DNA of 64,000 nt from contig NZ_CP034463.1 of NCBI RefSeq assembly GCF_003955715.1, positions 1,488,001-1,552,000 on the forward strand, in the 5' to 3' direction. The notes under the pieces were generated by a model. It saw nothing but the letters and a program-made list of their open reading frames with translations. It had not been told where the DNA came from and ran no database searches. Source of the DNA: Streptomyces aquilus. GTDB lineage: Bacteria; Actinomycetota; Actinomycetes; Streptomycetales; Streptomycetaceae. The translations under genes and the position numbers were made by a program. Of this stretch, positions 42,822 to 50,768 are shown piece by piece (within the stretch, counting starts at the first letter, position 1; the number at the start of each line of letters is the position of its first letter).

Positions 42822-43922
42822 GTCGATCGCCGCGCTGTACGGCGTGATGTCCAGGCCCTGCTCGGCCAGCCACGCGTCCGAGTAGTACTTGTCCAAGTAG
42901 CGGTCGCCCGGGTCGCACAGCAGCGTCACCACGCTCCCCTGGCGCCCCTCGGCCACCATCTCGGCGACGATCTTCAGCGCGCTCCACAGCCCGGTCCCGG
43001 TCGAACCGCCCGCCTTGCGGCCGATCGCCCTCTCCAGCGCACGGACGGCGGCGACGCTGGCCGCGTCCGGGACCTTCATCATCCGGTCGACGGCGCCGGG
43101 CACGAAGCTCGGCTCCATGCGCGGCCGGCCGATGCCCTCGATGCGCGAGCCGCAGTCGCAGGTGACGTCCGGATCGCCGGTGGTCCAGCCCTCGAAGAAA
43201 CAGGAGTTCTCGGGGTCGGCGACACAGATGCGGGTGTCCCGCTGCGTGTAGTGGACGTACCGGGCGAAAGTCGCCGACGTGCCGCCGGTGCCGGCCGTGG
43301 CGACGATCCACGCGGGCTCCGGGAACCGCTCCAACTCCAGCTGCCGGAAGACGGATTCGGCGATGTTGTTGTTGCCGCGCCAGTCCGTGGCCCGTTCCGC
43401 GTAGGTGAACTGGTCCATGTAGTGGCCGCCGGTGTCGGCCGCGAGGCGGGCCGACTCCTCGTACATCTTGCGCGGGTCGTCCACGAAGTGGCACTGCCCG
43501 CCGTGGAACTCGATCAGGCGGATCTTCTCGGCGCTCGTCGTGCGCGGCATGACGGCGATGAAGGGCACCCCGATCAGCCCGGCGAAGTAGGCCTCGGAGA
43601 CCGCCGTCGAGCCGCTGGACGCCTCGATCACCGGGCGGTCCGGCCGGATCCAGCCATTGCACAGGCCGTAGAGGAACAGCGAGCGGGCCAGTCGGTGCTT
43701 GAGGCTGCCGGTCGGGTGGGTCGACTCGTCCTTCAGATACAGGTCGATGCCCCACCGCTCGGGGAGCGGGAAGCGCAGGAGATGGGTGTCGGCCGAGCGG
43801 TTGGCGTCGGCCTGGACCTTGCGGACGGCCTCTTTCAGCCAGTCGCGGTAGGTCGCGTCGCTGCGGTCGACGTCGAGGGTGTCGAGGGTCTCGCCCGTCC
43901 GGGACTGCTGGGGAGTGCTCAC
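42789..43922 (-). CDS. PLP-dependent cysteine synthase family protein
   Basis: 377 residues. Fold-type II PLP motifs: the Lys in [11 protein letters not shown] (near residue 75), [19 protein letters not shown] (substrate loop), [16 protein letters not shown] and [11 protein letters not shown] (phosphate loops). It looks like the group often annotated cysteine synthase/cystathionine beta-synthase-like and is longer than CysK. The substrate may be O-acetylserine or a related beta-substituted amino acid. GTG 43922 is set by TTAGGAG 9 bases upstream. It overlaps the SRPBCC stop by 33 bases, tail to tail. Confidence 0.8.
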   Translation of the reverse strand: MSTPQQSRTGETLDTLDVDRSDATYRDWLKEAVRKVQADANRSADTHLLRFPLPERWGIDLYLKDESTHPTGSLKHRLARSLFLYGLCNGWIRPDRPVIEASSGSTAVSEAYFAGLIGVPFIAVMPRTTSAEKIRLIEFHGGQCHFVDDPRKMYEESARLAADTGGHYMDQFTYAERATDWRGNNNIAESVFRQLELERFPEPAWIVATAGTGGTSATFARYVHYTQRDTRICVADPENSCFFEGWTTGDPDVTCDCGSRIEGIGRPRMEPSFVPGAVDRMMKVPDAASVAAVRALERAIGRKAGGSTGTGLWSALKIVAEMVAEGRQGSVVTLLCDPGDRYLDKYYSDAWLAEQGLDITPYSAAIDSLLETGVWPC

Positions 43923-44253
43923 AGCGATGCTCCTAAGGGGGTGGCGTCGACGGCGGACCACGCTGTCGACGCCACCGATCATAAACACCTTCCGCACGCT
44001 TCTCACCTGCATAAACACACCTTTGAGCACCCCAAAGACCACCCTGTAGGACGCGCTTCGCAGTGCCCTGGGGGCGCATTCGGACGAGTGCTCCGGGCGC
44101 CCGGAGCGCGCGCCTCATGCGCACTGGTGCTCGACGCCTGGTGCGGGCAGACTTCACCGGACGGGACGCAGGTCCCCACGGGGGGCACACTGGATCACGC
44201 AGACAGCCGGTCACGAACCGGCCCGACGAGGGCGCACTAGGGGGCGGGGAGCC
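43923..44253. promoter_or_regulatory. Divergent promoter region
   Basis: 331 bases between the cysteine synthase-like gene and the small protein at 44254. A somewhat AT-rich part (43975-44035) carries ATAAACACCTT and ATAAACACACCTTTG, a near-direct repeat that may be an operator. The remainder shows no clear gene or motif. Confidence 0.35.
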
Positions 44254-44577
44254 ATGGCGGAACCGGAGTTCAAGGCCACGGGCGTACGGATCGGCAAGCG
44301 GCTGCGCTCCCTCACCCGGGCCGGTCAGGTCCGGATCAGCGACGGCAGACTGGAACTGCTCACCAGCTACGGCAGCGAGATCGACAGCGCGCCGGTCCAG
44401 GCGGTGCGCGCCTCCAAGCCCTGGTTCGCCGCCGACGACCGCGCGCTCGCCGACCTCAACGGCAAGCGGTACCTGCTCACGCTCGGCGACCACGACCCCG
44501 CTCCGGGCGAGCCCGGGCCACCGGCGGCGCGCCGGTTCATAGAGGCCGTACGGAAGGCTGCGGGACGCAACAGGTGA
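44254..44577 (+). CDS. Small conserved protein of unknown function
   Basis: 107 residues, no TM segment. It begins MAEPEFKATGVRIGKRLRSL and has two beta-rich repeats (RISDGRLELLTSYGSEIDS, DLNGKRYLLTLGDHD), suggesting a small PH-like or beta-sandwich domain. RBS GGGCGGGGAG precedes ATG. I do not recognise the family. Confidence 0.65.
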   Translation: MAEPEFKATGVRIGKRLRSLTRAGQVRISDGRLELLTSYGSEIDSAPVQAVRASKPWFAADDRALADLNGKRYLLTLGDHDPAPGEPGPPAARRFIEAVRKAAGRNR

Positions 44578-44763
44578 GGCACCGCGAGTTGCGGCTCCGC
44601 ACCCCTTGAGCCACGCTGTTCTCACGTCACTCTGGGTTTACCGGCGATAACGCTGCGAACCAGCCCGCCGGGCATGGCAGCAGGCGGCCGTTTCACCAGG
44701 CACCCTGCTGATCGATCCGAACTCCGTGTTCTTCCGGACCTCTTCAGTCGGGGAGTCGCAGCC

Positions 44764-45306
44764 GTGATCAGTCACCCAAGCAGGCACTGCACGGTGGAGC
44801 TGCAAGCCCTGCCGTCGCGGATCGGCCAGGTCCGCAGAATCGTCTCTGCGCAGTTGCGCTACTGGCATCTGGACCCCCTCATAGACCGAGCGGCGCTCGG
44901 CGTGACGGAGTTGCTCACCAACGTCCACCGGCACGCCCAGCCCGACAAGATGTGCACCGTGGAGATCGAGCTGCTGCTCGACCGGCTCACGGTCTCGGTG
45001 CACGACCACGACCCGCGTCTGCCGGCCGTGGACACCATGACGGACGACGACTCGCTCGCCACGTGTGGACGTGGCCTCGCGATGGTGGCCGCCGTCAGTG
45101 AGAGCTGGGGGGTGCGCGCGGAGGGCGACGAGGGAAAGGTCGTCTGGTTCGCGCTGTCCGCGCCCGCCGCCGTGGGCGCCGGCACCTCGCGGCCGCCGCG
45201 GCGCGCGGGCGGGGAGAGGAGCGGGCGGGTGTTCGCCGAGATCGAGCACGCCGTCGACGGCCGCAGGGCCGAACATGCTCCCGCCCGGTCGGCCGTTGCC
45301 GGCTGA
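44764..45306 (+). CDS. Anti-sigma factor-like ATP-binding protein (HATPase_c)
   Basis: 180 residues. The N box (ALGVTELLTNVHRHA), HDHDPRLP and the GRGLAMVAAVSESWGV (G1/G2) regions match the RsbW/SpoIIAB-like ATPase fold typical of Streptomyces anti-sigma regulators. A disordered tail of about 50 residues follows. GTG 44764 is chosen because GGGGAG lies 9 bases before and the family starts there; an earlier ATG at 44674 would add 30 unlikely residues. The partner sigma or anti-anti-sigma factor is not adjacent. Confidence 0.8.
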   Translation: MISHPSRHCTVELQALPSRIGQVRRIVSAQLRYWHLDPLIDRAALGVTELLTNVHRHAQPDKMCTVEIELLLDRLTVSVHDHDPRLPAVDTMTDDDSLATCGRGLAMVAAVSESWGVRAEGDEGKVVWFALSAPAAVGAGTSRPPRRAGGERSGRVFAEIEHAVDGRRAEHAPARSAVAG

Positions 45307-45350
45307 CCGGGCGGTGACAGCCCCTGCCGCCCTCAGGACACCGGCTGGAG

Positions 45351-45366
45351 CCGACGCTCGCGTCGG
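45351..45366. terminator. Hairpin between convergent genes
   Basis: CCGACG-CTCG-CGTCGG, perfect 6-bp stem with a 4-base loop, in the 149 bases between the anti-sigma-like gene and sdaA. Possible bidirectional terminator. Confidence 0.4.
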
Positions 45367-45455
45367 CGCCGCCGTTGGGCCGCCGAGCACCCGTCCGCCG
45401 TAGCCGTCGCGGCCGCGGTCCAGCCGAAGACCCGGGCCTGCCGGACGCCCCGGCC

Positions 45456-46838
45456 TCAGCACTCGATGACGTTGACGGCGAGGCCGCCGCGGGCGGTCTC
45501 CTTGTACTTGATCTTCATGTCGGCGCCGGTCTCCTTCATGGTCTTGATGACCTTGTCGAGGGAGACGTGGTGCCGTCCGTCGCCGCGCAGGGCCATCCGC
45601 GCGGCGGTCACGGCCTTCACCGCGGCCATGCCGTTGCGTTCGATGCACGGGATCTGGACCAGGCCGCCGACCGGGTCGCAGGTCAGCCCGAGGTTGTGTT
45701 CCATGCCGATCTCGGCCGCGTTCTCCACCTGCTCCGGGGAGCCACCCAGCACTTCGGCGAGGCCGCCCGCGGCCATCGAGCAGGCCGAGCCGACCTCGCC
45801 CTGGCAGCCGACCTCGGCGCCGGAGATGGAGGCGTTCTCCTTGAAGAGCATGCCGATCGCGCCGGCGGCGAGCAGGAAGCGGACCACGCCGTCCTCGTCG
45901 GCGCCCGGCACGAAGTTGATGTAGTAGTGCAGGACCGCCGGGATGATGCCGGCCGCGCCGTTCGTCGGTGCGGTCACGACGCGTCCGCCGGCCGCGTTCT
46001 CCTCGTTGACCGCCATCGCGTAGAGCGTCACCCACTCCATCGCGCGGGCCAACGGGTCGCCCTCGCCGCGCAGTTGGCGGGCGGCCGCGGCGGCTCGGCG
46101 GCGGACCTTCAGACCGCCGGGGAGGATGCCCTCACGCCCCAGCCCGCGGGCGACACAGGCCCGCATGACCTCCCAGATGTCGAGGAGCCCGGACCGGATC
46201 TCCTCCTCCGTGCGCCAGGCCTTCTCGTTCTCCAGCATCAGCGCGGAGATCGACAGGCCTGTCTCCACCGTCAGACGCAGCAGTTCGTCGCCGGTGCGGA
46301 AGGGGTACGTCAGGACCGTGTCGTCGACCTTGATGCGGTCCGCGCCGATCGCGTCCTCGTCGACGACGAAGCCACCGCCCACCGAGTAGTACGTCTTCTC
46401 CAGCAGCGGCACCCCGTCGGCGTCGTACGCGAAGAGGATCATGCCGTTGGCGTGGTACGGCAGCGAGCGCCGCCGGTGCAGGACCAGTTGGGTCGACGCA
46501 TCGAAGTCGATCTCGTGGGCCGGCCCGATCTCCGCGCCGAGCAGCCGGATGCGTCCGGTGCCGCGGATGCGTTCGACGTCCAGGTCGGCCTGGGCGACGT
46601 CGACCGTGTGCGGCTCGTTGCCCTCCAGACCGAGCAGCACCGCCTTGGGGGTGCCGTGGCCGTGGCCGGTGGCGCCGAGGGAACCGAAGAGCTCCGCGCG
46701 GACCGCCACGGTCTGGGCGAGCAGGCCGTCCGTCTTCAGCCGGGCGGCGAACAGCGCGGCGGCTCGCATGGGGCCGACCGTGTGGGAGCTCGACGGGCCG
46801 ATGCCGATCGAGAACAGGTCGAAGACGCTGATGGCCAC
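45456..46838 (-). CDS. sdaA: L-serine ammonia-lyase (iron-sulfur dependent)
   Basis: 460 residues. Single-chain serine dehydratase: [26 protein letters not shown] at the N-terminus, and the C-terminal catalytic half with cluster cysteines in [16 protein letters not shown] and [15 protein letters not shown]. It deaminates L-serine to pyruvate. It lies downstream of glyA on the same strand, 68 bases apart, so glycine from betaine catabolism can flow through serine to pyruvate. GTG 46838 has GGAGC upstream. Confidence 0.93.
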   Translation of the reverse strand: MAISVFDLFSIGIGPSSSHTVGPMRAAALFAARLKTDGLLAQTVAVRAELFGSLGATGHGHGTPKAVLLGLEGNEPHTVDVAQADLDVERIRGTGRIRLLGAEIGPAHEIDFDASTQLVLHRRRSLPYHANGMILFAYDADGVPLLEKTYYSVGGGFVVDEDAIGADRIKVDDTVLTYPFRTGDELLRLTVETGLSISALMLENEKAWRTEEEIRSGLLDIWEVMRACVARGLGREGILPGGLKVRRRAAAAARQLRGEGDPLARAMEWVTLYAMAVNEENAAGGRVVTAPTNGAAGIIPAVLHYYINFVPGADEDGVVRFLLAAGAIGMLFKENASISGAEVGCQGEVGSACSMAAGGLAEVLGGSPEQVENAAEIGMEHNLGLTCDPVGGLVQIPCIERNGMAAVKAVTAARMALRGDGRHHVSLDKVIKTMKETGADMKIKYKETARGGLAVNVIEC

Positions 46839-46858
46839 GCCATGCTCCGGGGGACGGG

Positions 46859-46891
46859 AGGGGCGTGCCGACGGGTCACGGGCACGCCCCT
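46859..46891 (-). promoter_or_regulatory. Hairpin in the glyA-sdaA gap
   Basis: AGGGGCGTGCC and GGCACGCCCCT are perfect 11-base arms with an 11-base loop, between the glyA stop (46907) and sdaA start (46838). It could partly terminate glyA transcripts or stabilise the processed glyA mRNA. Confidence 0.5.
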
Positions 46892-46906
46892 GCGGGAGGG
46901 TGTCGG

Positions 46907-48163
46907 TTACAGGGCGGGGTACAGCGGGTGCTTGTCGGCCAGGGCCTTGACCCGGGCCTTCAGGGATTCCACGTCGTACGACGGCTTGAGGGCCGCCGCG
47001 ATGACGTCTGCGACCTCGGTGAAGTCCTCGGCCGTGAAGCCGCGGGTGGCCAGCGCCGGGGTGCCGATCCGCAGGCCCGACGTCACCATGGGCGGGCGCG
47101 GGTCGTTGGGGACGGCGTTGCGGTTGACCGTGATGCCGACCTCGTGGAGACGGTCCTCGGCCTGCTGCCCGTCCAGCTCCGACTCGCGCAGGTCCACCAG
47201 GATCAGGTGCACGTCCGTGCCACCGGAGAGCACGTTGACCCCGGCCTCCCGGGCGTCCGCGGCCGTCAGACGCTCGGCGAGGATGCGCGCACCCTCCACC
47301 GTACGCCGCTGGCGCTCCTTGAACTCCTCGCTCGCGGCCACCTTGAAGGACACCGCCTTCGCCGCGATCACATGCTCCAGCGGGCCGCCCTGGAAGCCCG
47401 GGAACACCGACGAGTTCAGCTTCTTCGCGAAGTCCTTCCTCGCCAGGATGATGCCGCCGCGCGGGCCGCCCAGGGTCTTGTGGGTCGTGGAGGTGACCAC
47501 GTCCGCGTGCTCGACCGGGTTGGGGTGCAGCCCGGCCGCGACCAGGCCGGCGAAGTGCGCCATGTCGACCCACAGGTAGGCGTCGACCTCGTCGGCGATC
47601 CGGCGGAACTCGGCGAAGTCCAGCTGCCGCGGGTACGCCGACCAGCCCGCGATGATCACCTTCGGGCGGTGCTCCTTGGCCAGGCGCTCCACCTCGGCCA
47701 TGTCGACCAGACCGGCGTCGTCGACGTGGTAGGCGACCACGTTGAACTGCTTGCCGGAGAAGTTCAGCCGCATGCCGTGGGTGAGGTGACCGCCGTGCGC
47801 CAGGTCCAGGCCCAGGATCGTGTCGCCGGGGGCGGCCAGCGCGAACAGGGCGGCCTGGTTGGCGGAGGCGCCGGAGTGGGGCTGGACGTTGGCGTACTCG
47901 GCGCCGAACAGCTCCTTGATCCGGTCGATGGCGATCTGCTCGGCGACGTCGACGTGCTCGCAGCCGCCGTAGTAGCGCCGGCCGGGGTAGCCCTCGGCGT
48001 ACTTGTTGGTCAGGACCGAGCCCTGCGCCTCCATGACCGCGAGCGGAGCGAAGTTCTCCGACGCGATCATCTCCAGCGTGGACTGCTGACGGCCCAGCTC
48101 GGCGTCGACCGTCGCGGCGATCTCCGGGTCGAGCTCATGCAGGGGCGTGTTGAACAGGGTCAT
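46907..48163 (-). CDS. glyA: Serine hydroxymethyltransferase
   Basis: 418 residues. [42 protein letters not shown] and the PLP-lysine segment [13 protein letters not shown] are diagnostic. Interconverts glycine plus methylene-THF with serine. Here, beside sdaA and the sarcosine oxidase genes, it probably runs toward serine to use glycine and the one-carbon units made by demethylation. ATG 48163 has CAGGAGA. This may be a second, catabolic copy besides a house-keeping glyA elsewhere. Confidence 0.93.
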   Translation of the reverse strand: MTLFNTPLHELDPEIAATVDAELGRQQSTLEMIASENFAPLAVMEAQGSVLTNKYAEGYPGRRYYGGCEHVDVAEQIAIDRIKELFGAEYANVQPHSGASANQAALFALAAPGDTILGLDLAHGGHLTHGMRLNFSGKQFNVVAYHVDDAGLVDMAEVERLAKEHRPKVIIAGWSAYPRQLDFAEFRRIADEVDAYLWVDMAHFAGLVAAGLHPNPVEHADVVTSTTHKTLGGPRGGIILARKDFAKKLNSSVFPGFQGGPLEHVIAAKAVSFKVAASEEFKERQRRTVEGARILAERLTAADAREAGVNVLSGGTDVHLILVDLRESELDGQQAEDRLHEVGITVNRNAVPNDPRPPMVTSGLRIGTPALATRGFTAEDFTEVADVIAAALKPSYDVESLKARVKALADKHPLYPAL

Positions 48164-48346
48164 CGGCGGTCTCCTGCTGTTCATGCGGGCTGCTGGCCGG
48201 TTGTCTCACATAACACAACCTCGATCGCTATGCGCAACATGCTTTCTGTGCGGCACGGGGGTTGTCAAGGGAGCGGTCGTACATCTATTTCTGATTGCGT
48301 AAAGACGGCCCGCGCCAGACCCCGACCGTTCGCGTACAGTTGCGTC
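48164..48346. promoter_or_regulatory. glyA-iclR divergent regulatory region with TTGCG motifs
   Basis: Minus-strand TTGACA at 48268-48263 is a likely -35 box for glyA. Motif copies: TGCGCAAC at 48231-48238, TTGCGTAA at 48295-48302 and GTTGCGTC at 48339-48346, similar to those in front of the dimethylglycine oxidase operon. GGTTGT/ACAACC at 48199-48220 is an additional inverted repeat in the glyA leader. For iclR, TACAGT at 48335-48340 lies 6 bases before the ATG, so its mRNA may be leaderless. Confidence 0.5.
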
Positions 48347-49144
48347 ATGAGCAACGCCAATGCGGATAGCGAAACAACGGCTCCGGCGTCGACCGGGGTG
48401 CAGTCCGTCGACCGTGCCGTCAGCGTCCTGGAGATCCTCGCCCAGCGCGGCGAGGCGGGCGTCAGTGAGGTCGCCGCCGAGATCGACGTCCACAAGTCGA
48501 CCGCCTTCCGGCTGCTCGGCGCCCTGGAGGCGCGCGGACTGGTGGAGCAGACCGCCGAGCGGGGCAAGTACCGGCTGGGCTTCGGGATCGTACGGCTGGC
48601 CGGTGCGGTCACGGGACGGCTCGATGTCACCCAGCAGGGCCGGCAGGTGTGCGAGCGGCTCAGTGAGGAGGTCGGCGAGACCGTCAACATCGCCGTGCTG
48701 CAGGAGCACTTCGCGGTCAACCTGCATCAGGTCCGCGGCCCCGGCGCGGTCGGCACCCACAACTGGGTCGGCCAGCTCACCCCGGTGCACGCCACGTCGA
48801 GCGGCAAGATCCTGCTGGCCCACCTGTCCGACAAGGAGCGCGACGACGTGCTGGCGGCGTCCGGCACGAAGAGGCTGACTCCGCGCACGCTGACCTCCCG
48901 GACGAAGCTGGAGCAGGACCTCGCCCAGGCGCGCGAGCGCGGATACGCCGTGACGCTGGAGGAGTTGGAGATCGGACTGCACGCCATGGCGGCCCCGATC
49001 CGGGCCCGGGACGGCGAGGTCGTGGCCGCCCTCAGCGCCTCGGGACCGGCGTACCGCTTCACCGAGGAACGCATCCACGCACTCGCGCCGCTGCTGATGA
49101 GGGGTGCGCGGGAGATCAGCCACCGGATGGGCTGGCTGGGCTGA
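48347..49144 (+). CDS. IclR-family transcriptional regulator
   Basis: 265 residues. Winged helix at about 18-75 (SVDRAVSVLEILAQRGEAGVSEVAAEIDVHKSTAFRLLGALEARGLVEQ), then the IclR effector domain (CERLSEEVGETVNIAVL, TPVHATSSGKILLAHL, YAVTLEELEIGLHAMAAPI). Divergent from glyA-sdaA, so it likely controls these genes and, by shared operator motifs, the sarcosine oxidase operon. Ligand unknown; glycine, sarcosine or betaine-type molecules are candidates. ATG 48347 has no good Shine-Dalgarno sequence. Confidence 0.9.
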   Translation: MSNANADSETTAPASTGVQSVDRAVSVLEILAQRGEAGVSEVAAEIDVHKSTAFRLLGALEARGLVEQTAERGKYRLGFGIVRLAGAVTGRLDVTQQGRQVCERLSEEVGETVNIAVLQEHFAVNLHQVRGPGAVGTHNWVGQLTPVHATSSGKILLAHLSDKERDDVLAASGTKRLTPRTLTSRTKLEQDLAQARERGYAVTLEELEIGLHAMAAPIRARDGEVVAALSASGPAYRFTEERIHALAPLLMRGAREISHRMGWLG

Positions 49145-49182
49145 CCCCAGGAGATCGGCCCGCGGATGGGCACCACTACCGG

Positions 49183-50100
49183 CTACCTGGCCTGAGCCGC
49201 CCTCCCCCTTCCCGCCTCGGCGCCCCAACGGGCCGTCACCCGTACCGCGTCCAGCGTCGAGGCGACGTCGTGCACCCGCAGACACCACACCCCCTGCGCG
49301 GCGGCGAGCACGGACACGGCGGTCGTCGCCGCGTCCCGCTGCGGTGCCGGCCGGGGCCGTCCCGTCGTCCCGTCCGCCAGCAGCGCGCCCAGGAACGACT
49401 TGCGTGAGGCGCCCACGAGCACGGGACGGCCGAGCGCGCCCACCTCAGCGAGCCGGCCCAGCAACTCCCAGTTGTGCTCCGGCTCCTTGGCGAAGCCCAG
49501 CCCCGGGTCGACGATCAGCGAGCCGGGCGCGATCCCGGCCTCCAGCGCGGCCTCGATCCGCAGGCGCAGTTCGTCGCGGACATCGGTGACCACGTCGTCG
49601 TAGCGGGCGTTCGCCTGCATGTCGGCGGAGTGGCCCCGCCAGTGCATCAGGACGTACGGCAGGCCCGCCCGGGCCATCAGCGGCAGCATCGCCGGGTCGG
49701 CGAGGCCGCCGGAGACGTCGTTGACCAGCCGTGCGCCGGCATCCAGCGCGCGGGCGGCGACCTCGGCCCGCATCGTGTCGACACTGACGACCGCGCCCGC
49801 CGCGGCGAGTTCCCGGACGACGGGCAGCACCCGGCGCAGCTCCTCCTCGGCCGAGGGGCGGGCCGCGCCGGGGCGGGTCGACTCGCCGCCCACGTCCACG
49901 ATGTCCGCGCCCTGCTCCAGCAGCGCGAACCCGTGCGCGACGGCCGCGTCCGCCTCGAACGCCCGCCCGCCGTCCGAGAACGAGTCGGGTGTGACGTTGA
50001 GGACGCCCATGACCAGCGTCCGGCCGGGCCGGGGCAGCCCGGGCGGATGGATGTCCGGCGCTCCCGGGTGCGGGACGGTGCCGAGGGTCGTGACGGTCAC
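49183..50100 (-). CDS. folP: Dihydropteroate synthase
   Basis: 305 residues. LVMGVLNVTPDSFSDGGRAF, VDVGGESTRPGA, DPGLGFAKEPEHNW and VGASRKSFLG are the standard DHPS motifs. It joins pterin pyrophosphate and p-aminobenzoate in folate synthesis. Lying 77 bases downstream of soxG on the same strand, it appears to be part of the betaine/sarcosine operon and would raise the folate pool used as one-carbon acceptor. Most likely a second copy next to the usual folate-operon folP elsewhere. GTG 50100; the family starts at about residue 25, so a later start is possible. Confidence 0.88.
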   Translation of the reverse strand: MTVTTLGTVPHPGAPDIHPPGLPRPGRTLVMGVLNVTPDSFSDGGRAFEADAAVAHGFALLEQGADIVDVGGESTRPGAARPSAEEELRRVLPVVRELAAAGAVVSVDTMRAEVAARALDAGARLVNDVSGGLADPAMLPLMARAGLPYVLMHWRGHSADMQANARYDDVVTDVRDELRLRIEAALEAGIAPGSLIVDPGLGFAKEPEHNWELLGRLAEVGALGRPVLVGASRKSFLGALLADGTTGRPRPAPQRDAATTAVSVLAAAQGVWCLRVHDVASTLDAVRVTARWGAEAGRGRAAQAR

Positions 50101-50131
50101 TGGGTTTCGACTTTCCGTGCGGGTGACGGCA

Positions 50132-50195
50132 GCGGCGTCTCAGATGGATTCGGTGCGGATGCCGGCGGCGGCGTCTCTCAGATGTATTCGGTCGC
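50132..50195. repeat. Short tandem duplication at the soxG 3' end
   Basis: GCGGCGTCTCAGATGGATTC (from 50132) and GCGGCGTCTCTCAGATGTATTC (from 50167, given in part) duplicate the last codons and stop of soxG. Each copy reads on the minus strand as ...TExI-stop. Confidence 0.6.
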
Positions 50196-50768
50196 CGCGT
50201 CGAGCAGCCAGTCCGCCAGATAGCCGGCGAACGACGAGCGGACCAGGACCCAGAATCCGGCCCGGGGTTCGTCCCGGGCGACCAGGACCACCTGTGTGCG
50301 CCCGAGGGTGGTCTGGGCGCAGCGGCCCGGGCCGAAGGCCCGCGGATGCAGGTCCAGGGCGCAGCCGTGGGCCAGCAGGTCCACGGCGCGGGGGCCGGTG
50401 ACCAGGAGCGTGGTGCGCTGTGCGGAGACGTCGGTGACGGAGACCGGTTCGGCGCCCGCGGCCTCCCTGATCCGGCTCTCCAACTCCCGTTCGCCGCCCG
50501 GTCGGTCCACCAGCAGCCATTCGTCGGGGCCCAGCCACACCGCGGTCAACTCCCCCGCGCGGACCACGGTGTTGGGTTGCAGGGGCAGCTGGAGGCCCAG
50601 CGCCAGCCCGATGGCCTCCGCCGCCGGGCCCTTGGCGTCGAAGCGCACGTTCAGCTGGGTCAGGAAGGGGAGTTCGGCCAGCCGGATCGCGCCGCCGGAG
50701 CCGCGGGTGGCGGCGGCCAGCCGACCGGCGGCGTGGGCCAGGGGGCTGATGAGTGCGGTGTCAGCCAT
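50178..50768 (-). CDS. soxG: Sarcosine oxidase gamma subunit
   Basis: 196 residues. FLTQLNVRFDAKGPAAEAIG, LGPDEWLLVDRPGGE, SVTDVSAQRTTLLVTGPRAVDLLAHGCALDL and GFWVLVRSSFAGYLADWLLDA match SoxG of heterotetrameric sarcosine oxidase, the subunit that interacts with folate-binding alpha. ATG 50768 overlaps the soxA stop by 8 bases. The C-terminal end sits in a short duplication. Confidence 0.87.
   Translation of the reverse strand: MADTALISPLAHAAGRLAAATRGSGGAIRLAELPFLTQLNVRFDAKGPAAEAIGLALGLQLPLQPNTVVRAGELTAVWLGPDEWLLVDRPGGERELESRIREAAGAEPVSVTDVSAQRTTLLVTGPRAVDLLAHGCALDLHPRAFGPGRCAQTTLGRTQVVLVARDEPRAGFWVLVRSSFAGYLADWLLDAATEYI

Noticed and set aside
43251..44240. 329-codon plus-strand frame over the cysteine synthase-like gene
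   Set aside because: Antisense to a gene with clear PLP motifs; composition is that of a shadow frame.
48164..48346. Glycine riboswitch before glyA
   Set aside because: No recognisable paired glycine aptamer cores were found in the leader; the motifs seen look like protein-binding sites.
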